DNA of 64,000 nucleotides from JAWKHR01 sp041394725 (lineage in GTDB: Bacteria; Acidobacteriota; Vicinamibacteria; Vicinamibacterales; SCN-69-37), in NCBI GenBank assembly GCA_041394725.1, contig JAWKHR010000019.1:1-64000 (forward strand), in the 5' to 3' direction. Under the pieces are notes generated by a model. The model saw only the letters and a program-made list of their open reading frames with translations, was not told where the DNA came from and did no database searches. Both the position numbers and the translations under genes were made by a program. Shown one piece after another: positions 1-9,659 of the stretch (positions are counted from its first letter, which is position 1; the number at the start of each line of letters is the position of its first letter).

Positions 1-426
1 CACGACGACTACGGCGCGATCATCGTCAAGGCGCTGGCCGACCGGCTGGCCGAGGCGTTCGCCGAATGGCTGCACCTGCAGGCGCGGCGCGACTGGGGGT
101 ACGCGCCCACCGAGCAGCTCACGCCCGAGGAACTGATCGGCGAGCAGTACCGCGGCATCCGGCCGGCGGTCGGATACCCGGCCTGTCCCGACCATTCCGA
201 GAAGCAGACGCTGTTCTCGCTGCTCGACGCCGAGGCCGTCGGGATCACGCTGACCGAGAGTTGCGCCATGCAGCCAGGGGCGTCGGTCAGCGGCCTCTAC
301 TTCAGCCATCCCGAGGCGCGCTACTTCAACGTAGGCCGGATCGGCCGCGATCAGCTCGAGGACTACGCCCGGCGGAAGGGGATCAGCGTCGAAGACGCGG
401 AGCGCTGGCTGCGTCCGAACCTGTAG
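1..426 (+). CDS. metH: Methionine synthase (cobalamin-dependent), C-terminal fragment
   Basis: The reading frame is open from the first base and ends at TAG 424-426, giving the last 141 residues of a protein that starts outside the window. It matches the AdoMet-binding reactivation domain of cobalamin-dependent methionine synthase. Family hallmarks are YGAIIVKALADRLAEAFAE near the start, the AdoMet motif YRGIRPAVGYPACPDHSEK, then ESCAMQPGASVSGLYFSHP, ending in the typical RPNL. MetH transfers a methyl group from 5-methyl-tetrahydrofolate to homocysteine, and this domain re-methylates oxidised cob(II)alamin using AdoMet. The catalytic and B12 domains are not visible. Its 3' end overlaps the convergent propeller gene by 44 bp. 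Confidence 0.95.
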   Translation, partial: HDDYGAIIVKALADRLAEAFAEWLHLQARRDWGYAPTEQLTPEELIGEQYRGIRPAVGYPACPDHSEKQTLFSLLDAEAVGITLTESCAMQPGASVSGLYFSHPEARYFNVGRIGRDQLEDYARRKGISVEDAERWLRPNL

Positions 427-1414
427 GGGGACGGGGCTCCCTCAACGCCGCCACGTAGCGCGGGTCGATCTTCCAGACCGTGCCGCGCGACGGGACCAGC
501 CACAGCCGGCCGTGCGCGGCCGCGATGGACCCGCCGGGTGCCTCCGTGAACACCTGCGCGACCCGGTTGGCCGTCGCGTCGATCCGGGCGAGCAGCGTGG
601 CGGCGCTGACCCAGACCGACCCGTCGCCCACCGCGAGCTCACCGGCCGCGGCTTCCGGGCCGACCGGGATCGTCGCCGCGATCTTGTTCGTCTTCGGATC
701 GATCCGGCTGACCGATCCGTCCTCGCGGTTCAAGGTCCAGACCGCGCCCTCGCCGGCCACGATCCGCGCCGGGCCCTTCTCGACCTTCACCGTCTCGACC
801 ACGAGGTTCGTGAACGGATCGATCCGCGTCACGACGTGGCTCGTCGGGCTGGCGGCCCAGAGCGACCCGGCCTCGACGGTCAGCGGCCCGGACCCCGGCG
901 CGACGTAGACCTCGGCGACGGCCACGCGACGGTCCGGATCGAACCGGACCAGCGTGCCCTGGTCGTCGGTCACCATCCACACGCTGCCGGCGGCAAACGC
1001 GACCGACGCGAGATCGCCCGGCACGGGTGTCGGCGTGGTCGAGAGCAGCTCGCCCTTCGCGGGATCGATCCGCACGATGCCGGGTTCGCCGCACGCCATC
1101 ACCCAGAGGCTGCCGAGTCCCAGCGTCATGCCGCCGCAGGGGCCCCGGCCGATCGGGACCGTCGCGCCCAGCGTGGAGGCTTCCGGATCGAGCCGGGACA
1201 CCGTGCCGGATGAGCCACGCGAGATCCAGACGGCGTCCCCGGAGGCAAACACGCGGACCGCGCCGATCATCTCGACCGTGCTCTCGGCCTTGATGAGGGC
1301 GAAGGGAAGACGATCCGGCGGCAGGGGCGCCGCCGTGTCGCGGGCCGGCGCGTCCTGCAACGCCAGCGTGGCCGCGCACACCACCAGGAACGACGCTTTG
1401 CCACCGCCGAGCAT
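383..1414 (-). CDS. Secreted Vgb/YVTN-type beta-propeller protein
   Basis: A 343-residue protein of about seven repeats of the form 'GSVWV...IDP.TN.V..T/V..G', for example LWAASPTSHVVTRIDPFTN and VWTLNREDGSVSRIDPKTN. This is the blade pattern of Vgb (streptogramin lyase)-like and 40-residue YVTN propellers. The N-terminus MLGGGKASFLVVCAATLALQ looks like a signal peptide, so it is probably periplasmic. Three in-frame ATGs lie further upstream (up to 1462). I chose 1414 because a TATTAT hexamer sits 7 nt before it, as at other likely leaderless genes here. Ligand or enzymatic role unknown; lyase activity cannot be inferred from the fold. Confidence 0.75.
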   Translation of the reverse strand: MLGGGKASFLVVCAATLALQDAPARDTAAPLPPDRLPFALIKAESTVEMIGAVRVFASGDAVWISRGSSGTVSRLDPEASTLGATVPIGRGPCGGMTLGLGSLWVMACGEPGIVRIDPAKGELLSTTPTPVPGDLASVAFAAGSVWMVTDDQGTLVRFDPDRRVAVAEVYVAPGSGPLTVEAGSLWAASPTSHVVTRIDPFTNLVVETVKVEKGPARIVAGEGAVWTLNREDGSVSRIDPKTNKIAATIPVGPEAAAGELAVGDGSVWVSAATLLARIDATANRVAQVFTEAPGGSIAAAHGRLWLVPSRGTVWKIDPRYVAALREPRPPTGSDAASAPRLRR

Positions 1415-1421
1415 GCCCGCC

Positions 1422-1427
1422 ATAATA
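1422..1427 (-). promoter_or_regulatory. Putative -10 element of a leaderless promoter
   Basis: TATTAT on the minus strand ends 7 nt before the ATG at 1414. There is no Shine-Dalgarno in between, so transcription would start at or next to the start codon. Confidence 0.45.
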
Positions 1428-1492
1428 CCCAGCATCCACTGGAGACCCCCATCCGAAACCATCCGCGTGGCTCAACCCGACGAACGCTGGCG

Positions 1493-4400
1493 ATGGTCGT
1501 CGCCCTCGTGTGCCTGGCGACGGCCGTCCGCGCCCGGCAGGCGGCGATGCCGGTCGATGCCCGGCAGGCGGCGATGCCGGCCGATGCACGGATGACCACG
1601 CCGTCGGCCGGCGCCGCGCCGGCGGCGCCATCGGGCGTCGAGGCCGCCGTGCAGGACCAGGCGCTGTCGCCGGACAGCCGTGAGTTCTTCGAGGCGCGCG
1701 TCCGCCCGGTGCTGGCGTCCAACTGCTACGACTGCCACACGGTGGACGCGGCGGCCGGCCTGCACCTCGATTCGCTGGCGGGCCTGCTGGCCGGCGGCGA
1801 GTCCGGCCCGGCGATCACGCCGGGCAGCCCGGACACGAGCCTGCTCGTGCGGGCGATCCGTCACGAGCGTGGCGCGCCGCGGATGCCCGACGGCGCGCCG
1901 AAGCTGCGCGACTCGGACATCGACGCGATCGTCCAGTGGATCCGCGCGGGCGCGGTCTGGCCCGATCCGACGGCCGGCGCGCCCGTGCCGTCGCACGAGA
2001 AGACGATCACGCCCGAGCAGCGCGCGTTCTGGTCGCTGCAGCCGCTCGCGTCGCCGACGGTGCCGGCCGTGCGGGACGCGAGCTGGGCGCGCACCGACCT
2101 CGATCGCTTCGTGCTCGCGCGGCTCGAGCAGGAGGGCCTCGCGCCGGTCGCGCCCGCCGATCGGCTCGCGCTGATCCGCCGCGCGACGCTCGATCTCACC
2201 GGCGTGCCGCCCACGCCCGAGGAGGTGGACGCATTCCTCGCGGACACGTCACCGACGGCGTTCGAGTCGGTCGTGGATCGGCTGCTGGCCTCGCCCCGAT
2301 ACGGCGAGACGTGGGGCCGCATGTGGCTCGACGTGGCGCGGTACGGCGAGGACGACTACCGCAGCCTCGACCCGCAGGGCCGCGGGCTCAACCCGTATCC
2401 GAATGCCTACCTCTACCGCGACTGGGTCGTGAAGGCGTTCAACGACGACCTCCCGTATGACCGGTTCGTGCGGGCGCAGCTCGCCGCGGACCTGCTGCCG
2501 GCATCCGAGCGGCTGCGGAACCTGCCCGCGCTCGGCTTCCTCGGGCTCGGGCCGTGGTACTACGACAACGGCGCGGTCGAGGTGACCCGCGCCGACGAGC
2601 GCCACGACCGCGTGGACGTCGTCGGACGCGGGCTGCTCGGCCTGACCGTCGCCTGCGCCCGCTGCCACGACCACAAGTACGATCCGATCCTCACGAAGGA
2701 CTACTACGCCCTGGCCGGCGTGTTCCTGAACACCGAGTATCACGAGTACCCGCTGGCCCCGGCCGCGGTCGTCGACGACTACAAGACGCGGGAGAAGGAG
2801 GTCGAGAAGCAGGAGGACCTGCTCGGCGACTTCCTCTCGACCGAATCGCAGCAGCTGGCGGAGACGCTGGCGTTCCAGTCCGTGAAGTACATGGTCGGCG
2901 CGTGGAAGGTGCGCGGGGAGCCGAAGCAGGACCGGCTGCAGGTGGTCAACGCCGCGAAGCTGGACTTCGAGCTGTTCGATCGCTGGCTCGCCTTCCTCGA
3001 CAAGCCCCCGGTCTTCTATCCGTTCCTCAGGGACTGGCAGGCGATGATCGCGCGCGGCGGCACGGAGCCCGAGGCCACGACGCTCGCCGAGGCGTTCCAG
3101 GCGCTGCTGGTCGGGGTCGTGCTCGAGAAGCGCGCGGTGGACGAGGAGAACGACATCATCCGCGCGCAGGCGCTGCCGAGCAGCAAGCCCCGGGTCTTCG
3201 CGAACCTGCCCAACGAGTTCAAGACGAACGACGACTTCTGTCCCGGCTGCGGGCTGTCGCTCCGCAGCATGACGACGGAGCGGACCGCGCTCTGGAACGA
3301 CGTGTTCCGGGCGGATCTCGACCCGGACGCCGCGCCGGGCAAACCGGCGCGTCCGGCGCTGCTGCGGTTCACCGGCTGGGGCCTGGAGCGCCAGCTCGGA
3401 CCGGACCGGCGCGCGCTCGTCGAGGACCTGCGCGAGGCGATCGAGACGCGGAAGAAGGCGCTCCCCGCGAAGTTCCCGTACGTCCACGGCGTGCGCGAGA
3501 TGCCCGGCGATCCGGCCAACCTCAAGGTCAGCCTGCGCGGCAGCCCGTACCGGCTCGGCGACGAGGTCCCCCGCGGGTTCCTGACGGTGTTCGGCACCGA
3601 CGGCGGGCGCCCGGCGTTCACCCGGGGCAGCGGCCGGCTCGAGCTCGCCGACGCGATCCTGGCGCAGCCCATCGCGCTCCGCGTCATCGTCAACCGCGTC
3701 TGGAAGGGGCACTTCGGGACCGGCATCGTCGAGACGCCGAGCAACTTCGGCGTCGCTGGCGACCGGCCGAGTCATCCTGAGCTGCTCGACTACCTCGCCA
3801 CCTTCTTCGTCGAGCACGGGTACTCGATGAAGGCGCTGCACCGCGAGATCATGCGCAGCGCGGCCTACCGGCTCGGCACCGACATGAACCAGGCGGCGTT
3901 CGACAAGGACGCGGGCAACCGGCTCTTCTGGCGCGCGAACCGCCGGCGGATGAGCGCCGAGCAGATCCGCGACTCGGTCCTGGCCGTGTCGGGCGCGCTC
4001 GACGCGAAGATGGGCGGACCGTCGGCGCCGCTGACGCCGCTCTACGATCGGCGCACGATCTACGGGCGCGTGAGCCGCTACCGGCTCGACGAATTCCTCC
4101 AGCTCTTCGACTTCCCGAGCCCGAGCCAGACCGCGGAAAAGCGCTTTTCCACCAACGTGCCGCTGCAGCGGCTGTTCTTCATGAACAGCGACTTCATGCA
4201 GCAGCACGCCGAGCGGCTGGCCGCGAGGGTCGCGGCCGAGCCCACCGACGACGCGCGGATCGAGAAGGTGTACCGGCTGATCTTCGGCCGGGCGCCGGTC
4301 GCGGCCGAGCTCGAGGCCGGCCGGGAGTTCCTGCGCACCGAGCCGATGCGTCAGTACGAGGACGCGAAAGCCGAGGCCGCGAAGGCGGCGGCCGAGCGGG

Positions 4401-4691
4401 CCAGGGCCGCGGCCGCGGCGAGCCAGGCGGCTGCGGCTGCCGGCGGGACGGTCGCGGCTGGCGGGACCGGCGTTCCCGGCGCGACCGCGGCGGCCACGGC
4501 TCGCGTCTCCCGCGGCCACCGCCACGCCGGCCGCCGATCCCGCGGCGCCGCCGCCGGCCGACGGCATGATGGCCGGCGTGACGCCGGGCGTCCGCCGGGA
4601 GGGTGACGCGGAGAAGATGCTGCCCGTCACCGTGTTCGGCCGGTACGTGAAGATTCTGCTCAGCTCGAACGAGTTCCTGTTCATCAACTGA
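1493..4691 (+). CDS. Cytochrome c (PSC1)/DUF1549/DUF1553 protein, frameshifted near the C-terminus
   Basis: A secreted protein of about 1065 residues. A signal-like segment (MVVALVCLATAVRA) is followed by a planctomycete-type cytochrome domain with haem motif CYDCH (residues 78-82), then DUF1549 with the conserved CARCHDHKYDPI, and DUF1553 from about residue 680. An extra cysteine motif FCPGCG lies between them. The frame open from 1493 runs to 4606, but its last ~35 residues are Arg/Gly nonsense. The family C-terminus, VTVFGRYVKILLSSNEFLFIN, resumes in the next frame and stops at 4691. Skipping one T near 4508 in the Ala/Pro linker (GTC-T-CCC) restores a single protein. It is followed 29 nt later by DUF1501, the usual partner. 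Function is not established; the pair is common in planctomycetes and acidobacteria. Confidence 0.85.
1532..1585 (+). repeat. 27-bp tandem duplication inside the DUF1549 gene
   Basis: Two copies of a 27-bp unit in frame (period 27) encode a doubled ARQAAMPVD/ARQAAMPAD just after the signal peptide. The copies differ at one base. Confidence 0.8.
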
Positions 4692-4720
4692 GGGGCGCGC
4701 GAGCGCCGCCGGGATTCGCG

Positions 4721-6178
4721 ATGTCGCACACACAGCCGCCGCCCGTCACCCGCCGCGATGCGCTCTGCCGGATCGGCAACGGCTTCGGCATGCTGGCGTT
4801 CGCGTCGCTGGTCGGCGAGTCGCTGGCTGCCGCCGGCCTCGTCCCCGACCAGGACGGCCAGCTCGCCGCGAGGCCGCTCGACCATGCCGCGAAGGCGAAG
4901 CGGGTCATCTTCCTGTTCATGAACGGCGGCGCGTCGCAGGTGGACACGTTCGATCCGAAGCCGATGCTCGAGAAGTACCACGGCCAGCCGCTGCCTGGCG
5001 GCGACGTGGCCACCGAGCGCAAGACCGGCACGCTGCTGCGCTCGCCGTTCTCGTTCAGGAAGTACGGCCAGAGCGGCATCGAGATCAGCGAGATCTTCCC
5101 GCACGTCGGGAGCTGTGCCGACGACATCTGCTTCATCCGCTCGGTCTACACCGACATCCCGAATCACGAGCCGTCGATGCTCATGATGAACACCGGCCAC
5201 AGCCAGGTCGGCCGGCCGTCGCTCGGGTCCTGGCTGACGTACGGCCTCGGGACCGAGAACCGGAATTTGCCTGGCTTCGTCGTGCTGTGTCCCGACGTGC
5301 CGACGACGGTGGGGCCGCCGCTCTGGAACAACGCGTTCCTGCCGGCCGTGCACCAGGGCACCTACATTCCCAGCCGTGTCGAGCGTCCGGACCAGATCGT
5401 CGGCAAGGACTTCGACCCGAAGAAGCTCGTCTCGTTCATCCACAACGACGAGTTCACGCTGCCGGCGCAGCGGCGCGAGCTGGACCTGCTCGAGAAGCTC
5501 GACCAGCTCCAGCGGCAGGGCGAGGCGAAGGACCCGCAGCTCGAGGCCGCGATCGCGTCGATGGAGGTCGCCTACCGCATGCAGACGGAGGCGCCGGATG
5601 TGTTCGACATCCGGAAGGAGACGAAGGCGACGCTCGACCTCTACGGTCCCGGCAGCACCGCCCGTGGCTGCCTGATGGCGGTGCGCCTCGTCGAGCGCGG
5701 CGTGCGGATGGTCCAGGTGTACTACGCCAAGGGCGACCCGTGGGACCACCATGCGGACATCCAGATGCACCGCAAGAACGCGCGGGATTCCGACCAGCCG
5801 TTCGCGGCCGTCATCAAGGACCTGAAGTCACGTGGACTGTTCGACGAGACGCTGGTGGTCTGCGGATCGGAGTTCGGGCGGACCCCGGTGGTCGAGGTCG
5901 GCGGCGGCGCGGGCACCGTGCAGAACGGCCGCGATCACAACCCGTTCGGCTTCACGATGTGGCTGGCCGGCGGCGGCGTGAAGGGTGGGATGACCTACGG
6001 CGCCACCGACGACTTCGGGTTCAAGGCCGTCGAGAACCCCGTGCACGTCCACGACGTGCACGCGACCATCCTGCACCTGCTCGGGATCGATCACACCAAG
6101 CTCACCTATCGGTACAGCGGACGCGACTTCCGCCTGACCGACGTGGCCGGCAACGTGATCCACGACATCCTCGCGTAG
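4721..6178 (+). CDS. DUF1501 family exported protein (sulfatase-fold)
   Basis: A 485-residue protein beginning MSHTQPPPVTRRDALCRIGN, a twin-arginine-like signal, then the DUF1501 hallmark VIFLFMNGGASQVDTFDPKP and later SEFGRTP and GRDHNPFGFTMWLAGGGVKGG. DUF1501 belongs to the alkaline phosphatase/sulfatase superfamily, but no catalytic activity is proven. It follows the DUF1549/1553 gene by 29 nt, the conserved gene pair, so the two are probably co-transcribed and exported together. Its stop codon TAG is the first edge of hairpin repeat 1, so the two overlap by one base. Confidence 0.9.
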   Translation: MSHTQPPPVTRRDALCRIGNGFGMLAFASLVGESLAAAGLVPDQDGQLAARPLDHAAKAKRVIFLFMNGGASQVDTFDPKPMLEKYHGQPLPGGDVATERKTGTLLRSPFSFRKYGQSGIEISEIFPHVGSCADDICFIRSVYTDIPNHEPSMLMMNTGHSQVGRPSLGSWLTYGLGTENRNLPGFVVLCPDVPTTVGPPLWNNAFLPAVHQGTYIPSRVERPDQIVGKDFDPKKLVSFIHNDEFTLPAQRRELDLLEKLDQLQRQGEAKDPQLEAAIASMEVAYRMQTEAPDVFDIRKETKATLDLYGPGSTARGCLMAVRLVERGVRMVQVYYAKGDPWDHHADIQMHRKNARDSDQPFAAVIKDLKSRGLFDETLVVCGSEFGRTPVVEVGGGAGTVQNGRDHNPFGFTMWLAGGGVKGGMTYGATDDFGFKAVENPVHVHDVHATILHLLGIDHTKLTYRYSGRDFRLTDVAGNVIHDILA

Positions 6179-6317
6179 GGGGACGGGTCTGTTTTCCACA
6201 GAAACGGCCGAATTGGGGACAGGTCTCGGGCGCGGCCGGTTGGTCGAATGCCCCGGCCGGGCCTCCCGAGACCTGTCCCCAATTACGGCGTTTCTGTGGA
6301 AAACAGACCCGTCCCCC
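6178..6317. repeat. REP-like long hairpin 1 (GGGGGACGGGTC family)
   Basis: Two 53-nt arms (6178-6230 and 6265-6317) are inverted copies separated by 34 nt. The outer part begins GGGGGACGGGTCTGTTTTCC and the inner part contains GGGGACAGGTCTCGGG. The outer 29 nt match perfectly; further in there are single-base indels. It fills the space between two convergent genes, could act as a bidirectional terminator, and resembles REP elements. The right arm encodes the last ten residues and the stop of the VCBS gene. No RAYT transposase is present in the window. Confidence 0.85.
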
Positions 6318-7917
6318 TGCACGCTCTGTTGCCCGCGGCATCCGACGCACAGATCTGGATCGGCTGATCCGGCTGCGTGACCGACGCGGGCGCCACCGCC
6401 CGCCACAGGTATTCACCCACCCAGCGCATCGGCACGGGCGCCGCGTTGCCCCAGCGGATCGTGACGTCATGCAACTCTCCGGCGAGGAGGGGGCTCTTGC
6501 GGTCGTGAATCCGCGCGATGACCGTACGCGTCCGCACGACGTCGGCGACCGGCGTCAGCAGCTGCACGACCGGCGGCGCCGTGTCCTTCGCGAGGCCGGT
6601 CCCGAGGAAGACCTTCTCGCCGGTCGCCCGCGGGTTCTCGCCCTGCGCCTGCACCGCGTCCATCCGCCCGTCGCCGTCGAGGTCGGCCAGCGCCAGCCCC
6701 AGCGTGCCCGGCGTGTCCGGCCCCACGAACACGTCCGGCGCGAGCGTCAGGTGTCCCTTCCCGTCGTTGATCAGCAGGCGATCGGGGCCGCTGAGCGAGC
6801 CGATCACGAAATCCGCGTCGCCGTCCGAGTCGTAGTCGAGGAACGCGACCATGTTGTCGTCGTAGCCCGCGTTCGCCTCGGGCGGCCACCAGCGCGTGGT
6901 GGCGTCGCGGAACCGCCCGCGGCCGTCGTTCCGGAAGACGTGCTCGCGACGGTTCGACGACTGCTCGTCGAGGATCTCGCCGTCGTTGATCGTCACGAGA
7001 TCCAGGAAGCCGTCCCCGTCGAGATCCATCGGCTCGAACTCGTAGTTGTTCGTGTACTGCGGCATGAACCGCGAGTCGTCGGCGAACGTGCCCGTGCCGT
7101 CGTTCCGGAAGAGCAGGCTGCCACCGCAGCGCTTGCAGGAGATCACCACGTCGAGGTCGGTGTCGTTGTCCACGTCGGTGAGCTCCAGCTCCCAGGAGAA
7201 CCGCACGAGGACGTCGGGCATGCGCGCGGCGGTGGCCTCCGTGAAGTGCGCGGTGCCGTCGTTCAGCCACAGCCGCGTCCGGCCGCCCGCATTCGTCATG
7301 TTGTTGCCGGGCCCCCAGTCGGCGAGCACCAGGTCGAGATCGCCGTCCCCGTCCACGTCGCCGACCTCGAGGTCGCCGATGCTCGCCGGCGCCTGCGGCA
7401 GGTGCGTCGCGGTGACCTCGCGGAACGCGCCGCCGCCGGTGCCCAGGTACAGCCGGCTCTGCGTCTCGTAGGTCGTGCCGACGACGATGTCGGTGAGGCC
7501 GTCCGCGTCCAGATCGCGCGCCTTGATCACCCGTGCGATGTCCGGGGTCGGTCCGAAGACCTCCGAGGTCCGTTCCGTGAACCGGCGGCCCGGGCCGTTG
7601 TTGATGAACACCTGGTTCGGCTCCGGTGTTCCTGGCTCCGAGTAGTTGCCCCCGTTCGCGAAGAGCAGGTCGGGGCGGCCGTCGCCGTTGATGTCGGCAA
7701 CCTCGACCTTGTTCGTCCAGTAGCCGGTCTCGCCGATCGTCTCGGCGGTCGCGTCCACCCACAACCGCGTGGGCAGCGCCGCGCCTTGGCCGCCAGCGAC
7801 CAGCCCGCCGCGGGGCGCGCCCGAGCCGGCGAGCGCGAGACCCGCGATCACCACGATGATGGCGGAGGCTGGACGACGGACCGATCCGGACCGGCGCGAC
7901 GGGGTGTCTGGGAGCAC
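6283..7917 (-). CDS. VCBS/FG-GAP repeat beta-propeller protein, secreted
   Basis: A 544-residue protein with at least eight calcium-binding blades of the DxDGDGxxD type (VADINGDGRPDLLFA, VGDVDGDGDLDLVLADWG, PMDLDGDGFLDLVTI and others), the FG-GAP/VCBS pattern of integrin-like propellers. A GTG at 7917 gives an N-terminus with basic residues and a hydrophobic stretch (IIVVIAGLALAGSG), so it is probably exported. An ATG further upstream (8058) would add an unlikely Arg/Ser-rich leader. The last residues, GTGLFSTETP and stop, come from the right arm of hairpin repeat 1, so the native C-terminus may have been overwritten. Role probably carbohydrate or protein binding; not known. Confidence 0.8.
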   Translation of the reverse strand: MLPDTPSRRSGSVRRPASAIIVVIAGLALAGSGAPRGGLVAGGQGAALPTRLWVDATAETIGETGYWTNKVEVADINGDGRPDLLFANGGNYSEPGTPEPNQVFINNGPGRRFTERTSEVFGPTPDIARVIKARDLDADGLTDIVVGTTYETQSRLYLGTGGGAFREVTATHLPQAPASIGDLEVGDVDGDGDLDLVLADWGPGNNMTNAGGRTRLWLNDGTAHFTEATAARMPDVLVRFSWELELTDVDNDTDLDVVISCKRCGGSLLFRNDGTGTFADDSRFMPQYTNNYEFEPMDLDGDGFLDLVTINDGEILDEQSSNRREHVFRNDGRGRFRDATTRWWPPEANAGYDDNMVAFLDYDSDGDADFVIGSLSGPDRLLINDGKGHLTLAPDVFVGPDTPGTLGLALADLDGDGRMDAVQAQGENPRATGEKVFLGTGLAKDTAPPVVQLLTPVADVVRTRTVIARIHDRKSPLLAGELHDVTIRWGNAAPVPMRWVGEYLWRAVAPASVTQPDQPIQICASDAAGNRACRGTGLFSTETP

Positions 7918-8082
7918 GCCACATCCTACGGCAGGACGAGGACGGACCGCAGCTCGAGACCAACTGGACGGTGGGCCTCGGCCGGCAGAAGGCGCTCTCG
8001 ATTGACGAGTAGACGACGGACGGGCCGGCCGTCCGGCGGACGAGTGCCGGCGCGTCAAAGCCGCGCCGCGTGGCCGCCGCGC

Positions 8083-9561
8083 TCAGCGTCGCGGCAGTCG
8101 CCGGACGACGATCGCCGAGTCGGGCTCGCTCGCGCTCGTCCACGCGATCACCCACGCGTCGGACGTGGAGGCAAGCGCGGGGTAATACGCCGGTACCCGA
8201 TCGTCCGCGGCGGTCGAGTCCTGCATCACGTCGGCCGCCTGCCAGTCGGCGGCCCCCGCCGGGTGCAGCCGCAGCCGGACGCGAACCGTGCCGCCCGACC
8301 GCTCGTCCCACGCGGTCGCGAGCGTGCCATCCGGCGCCAGCGCGATCTGCGGATGCGACGCCACGCCGTCGGCGGCCTCGCTGAGGCGCGTGCGCGCCGA
8401 GAACGTCCGTCCATCGCCTGACGTCGCGTAGAAGACCGCCTTCTCGGGCTTGTCGCCCTGGACCATGGTCGGCCAGACGACGTGTCGCGCTCCGGAGGCG
8501 TCCACGACCATCGCCGGCCCGTCGTCCGGGCACGCGTCGATCTGCCAGTGGTCCGCGCTCACGCGCACGACGTCACCGGCCGGCGCGGCCGCCGGCGCCC
8601 CACCGTGATCATGCGCGGGCGCCGCACCGGGCGTCCCGGCGGAAGGCAGCGCCGCGCCCAGGTGCGCGAACCCGATGTCGCGCATGCTCTGCGGGAAGAT
8701 GTGGCGCCAGGCCATGTCGACGCCGCTCGGGGTCGCGACGATGGCGGTCTTGCAGCAGAAGCACACGTCGGTGGCGACGGCCTGCTCGCGCACGGCACCG
8801 TCCGCCTCGATGACGGCGCGGAAGAGGTCCTGGCGCGGCGACGTACGGGTCGCCGGCGCGGCGGCCGGGCCCGCGGCGTGTTCGTGCGCGGTCGAGGACG
8901 CGGTCGGCGCGGCGTCCGCGTGGGCGTGGGCCGAGCCCGCGGCCGGGTCGGCGTTCCGGCCGTCGAGCCACGCCACGTAGGCACGGCCCTGGCCGTCGCC
9001 CGAGACCGACGCCCAGCCGCGCAGGCCCGGCAGGCCCGAGGGATGCACGGGAAAGGACGCGCCGAACGTCCGGCCGCCATCGGTGGATCGCGCCGCGCGG
9101 ATCTCGCTCGCCGTGCCCCGGCGCGCGGGCCACACGACGACCACCACGTCCGCCGATGCGAACGCGACGCGCGGCGGCTGCTCGCCGCCGACGCGGACGT
9201 CGGCCACGGCGTCGTTCACCGTCACCGGCGCGCCGAACGTCACGCCGCCGTCCTCGCTCACGGCGGCCATGATGTCGATGCGCCCGCCCGCCGCCGTCGA
9301 TCCCCAGGTGACCACGACGCGGCTTCCCATCGCCGCGATGGCCGGCGTGGCCGCGTCACGACCCGGTGCGGCGAGCCGATGCGCGGCGGGCGGTGTCGCG
9401 GGTGCGGCGCCGGTGCCGGCGGACGTGGTGCCGCCGGCCGGAGCGTCCGCGGGCGCGGGCCGTCCGCACGCCGCGGCCGCCACGAGCACCGAGACCAGGA
9501 CGAGACGGACGGGCCTGATCGTGCCGGGCGTCCGGGGAGCGACCTTCGGGCTTGGCGGCAT
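8083..9561 (-). CDS. BNR-repeat (sialidase-type) propeller lipoprotein
   Basis: A 492-residue protein with a lipoprotein signal (LVLVSVLVAAAAC then G) and Asp-box/BNR motifs SEDGGVTFG, STDGGRTFG and TSGDGRTFS, as in sialidase-like six-bladed propellers. Ala/Pro/His-rich linkers (AHAHADAAPTA, PAHDHGGAPAAAP) interrupt the propeller, and a CFCCKTA segment is unusual. BNR repeats alone do not prove glycosidase activity. It lies upstream of the VCBS gene on the same strand with a 165-bp gap and could be read in one transcript. An outer-membrane or periplasmic, lipid-anchored location is inferred. Confidence 0.8.
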   Translation of the reverse strand: MPPSPKVAPRTPGTIRPVRLVLVSVLVAAAACGRPAPADAPAGGTTSAGTGAAPATPPAAHRLAAPGRDAATPAIAAMGSRVVVTWGSTAAGGRIDIMAAVSEDGGVTFGAPVTVNDAVADVRVGGEQPPRVAFASADVVVVVWPARRGTASEIRAARSTDGGRTFGASFPVHPSGLPGLRGWASVSGDGQGRAYVAWLDGRNADPAAGSAHAHADAAPTASSTAHEHAAGPAAAPATRTSPRQDLFRAVIEADGAVREQAVATDVCFCCKTAIVATPSGVDMAWRHIFPQSMRDIGFAHLGAALPSAGTPGAAPAHDHGGAPAAAPAGDVVRVSADHWQIDACPDDGPAMVVDASGARHVVWPTMVQGDKPEKAVFYATSGDGRTFSARTRLSEAADGVASHPQIALAPDGTLATAWDERSGGTVRVRLRLHPAGAADWQAADVMQDSTAADDRVPAYYPALASTSDAWVIAWTSASEPDSAIVVRRLPRR

Positions 9562-9647
9562 CCGGACAGTCTAGGAGCGGGACCGCCGGCGACCCCTGCG
9601 GCACATTGTCGCAGGGTGGCCGAGGCGCGCCAGGGGGCGCCGGCCCT

Positions 9648-9653
9648 TAGAAT
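9648..9653 (+). promoter_or_regulatory. Putative -10 element of a leaderless promoter (RegB-like kinase)
   Basis: TAGAAT ends 6 nt before the GTG at 9660. No Shine-Dalgarno is visible. Confidence 0.5.
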
Positions 9654-9659
9654 CGAGCC

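Noticed and set aside
2249..5770. A minus-strand open frame of over 1,100 codons opposite the DUF1549/DUF1501 genes
   Set aside because: It is a shadow of the plus-strand genes: Arg/Val/Leu-rich, no domain, no plausible start. G+C-rich DNA commonly keeps such antisense frames open.
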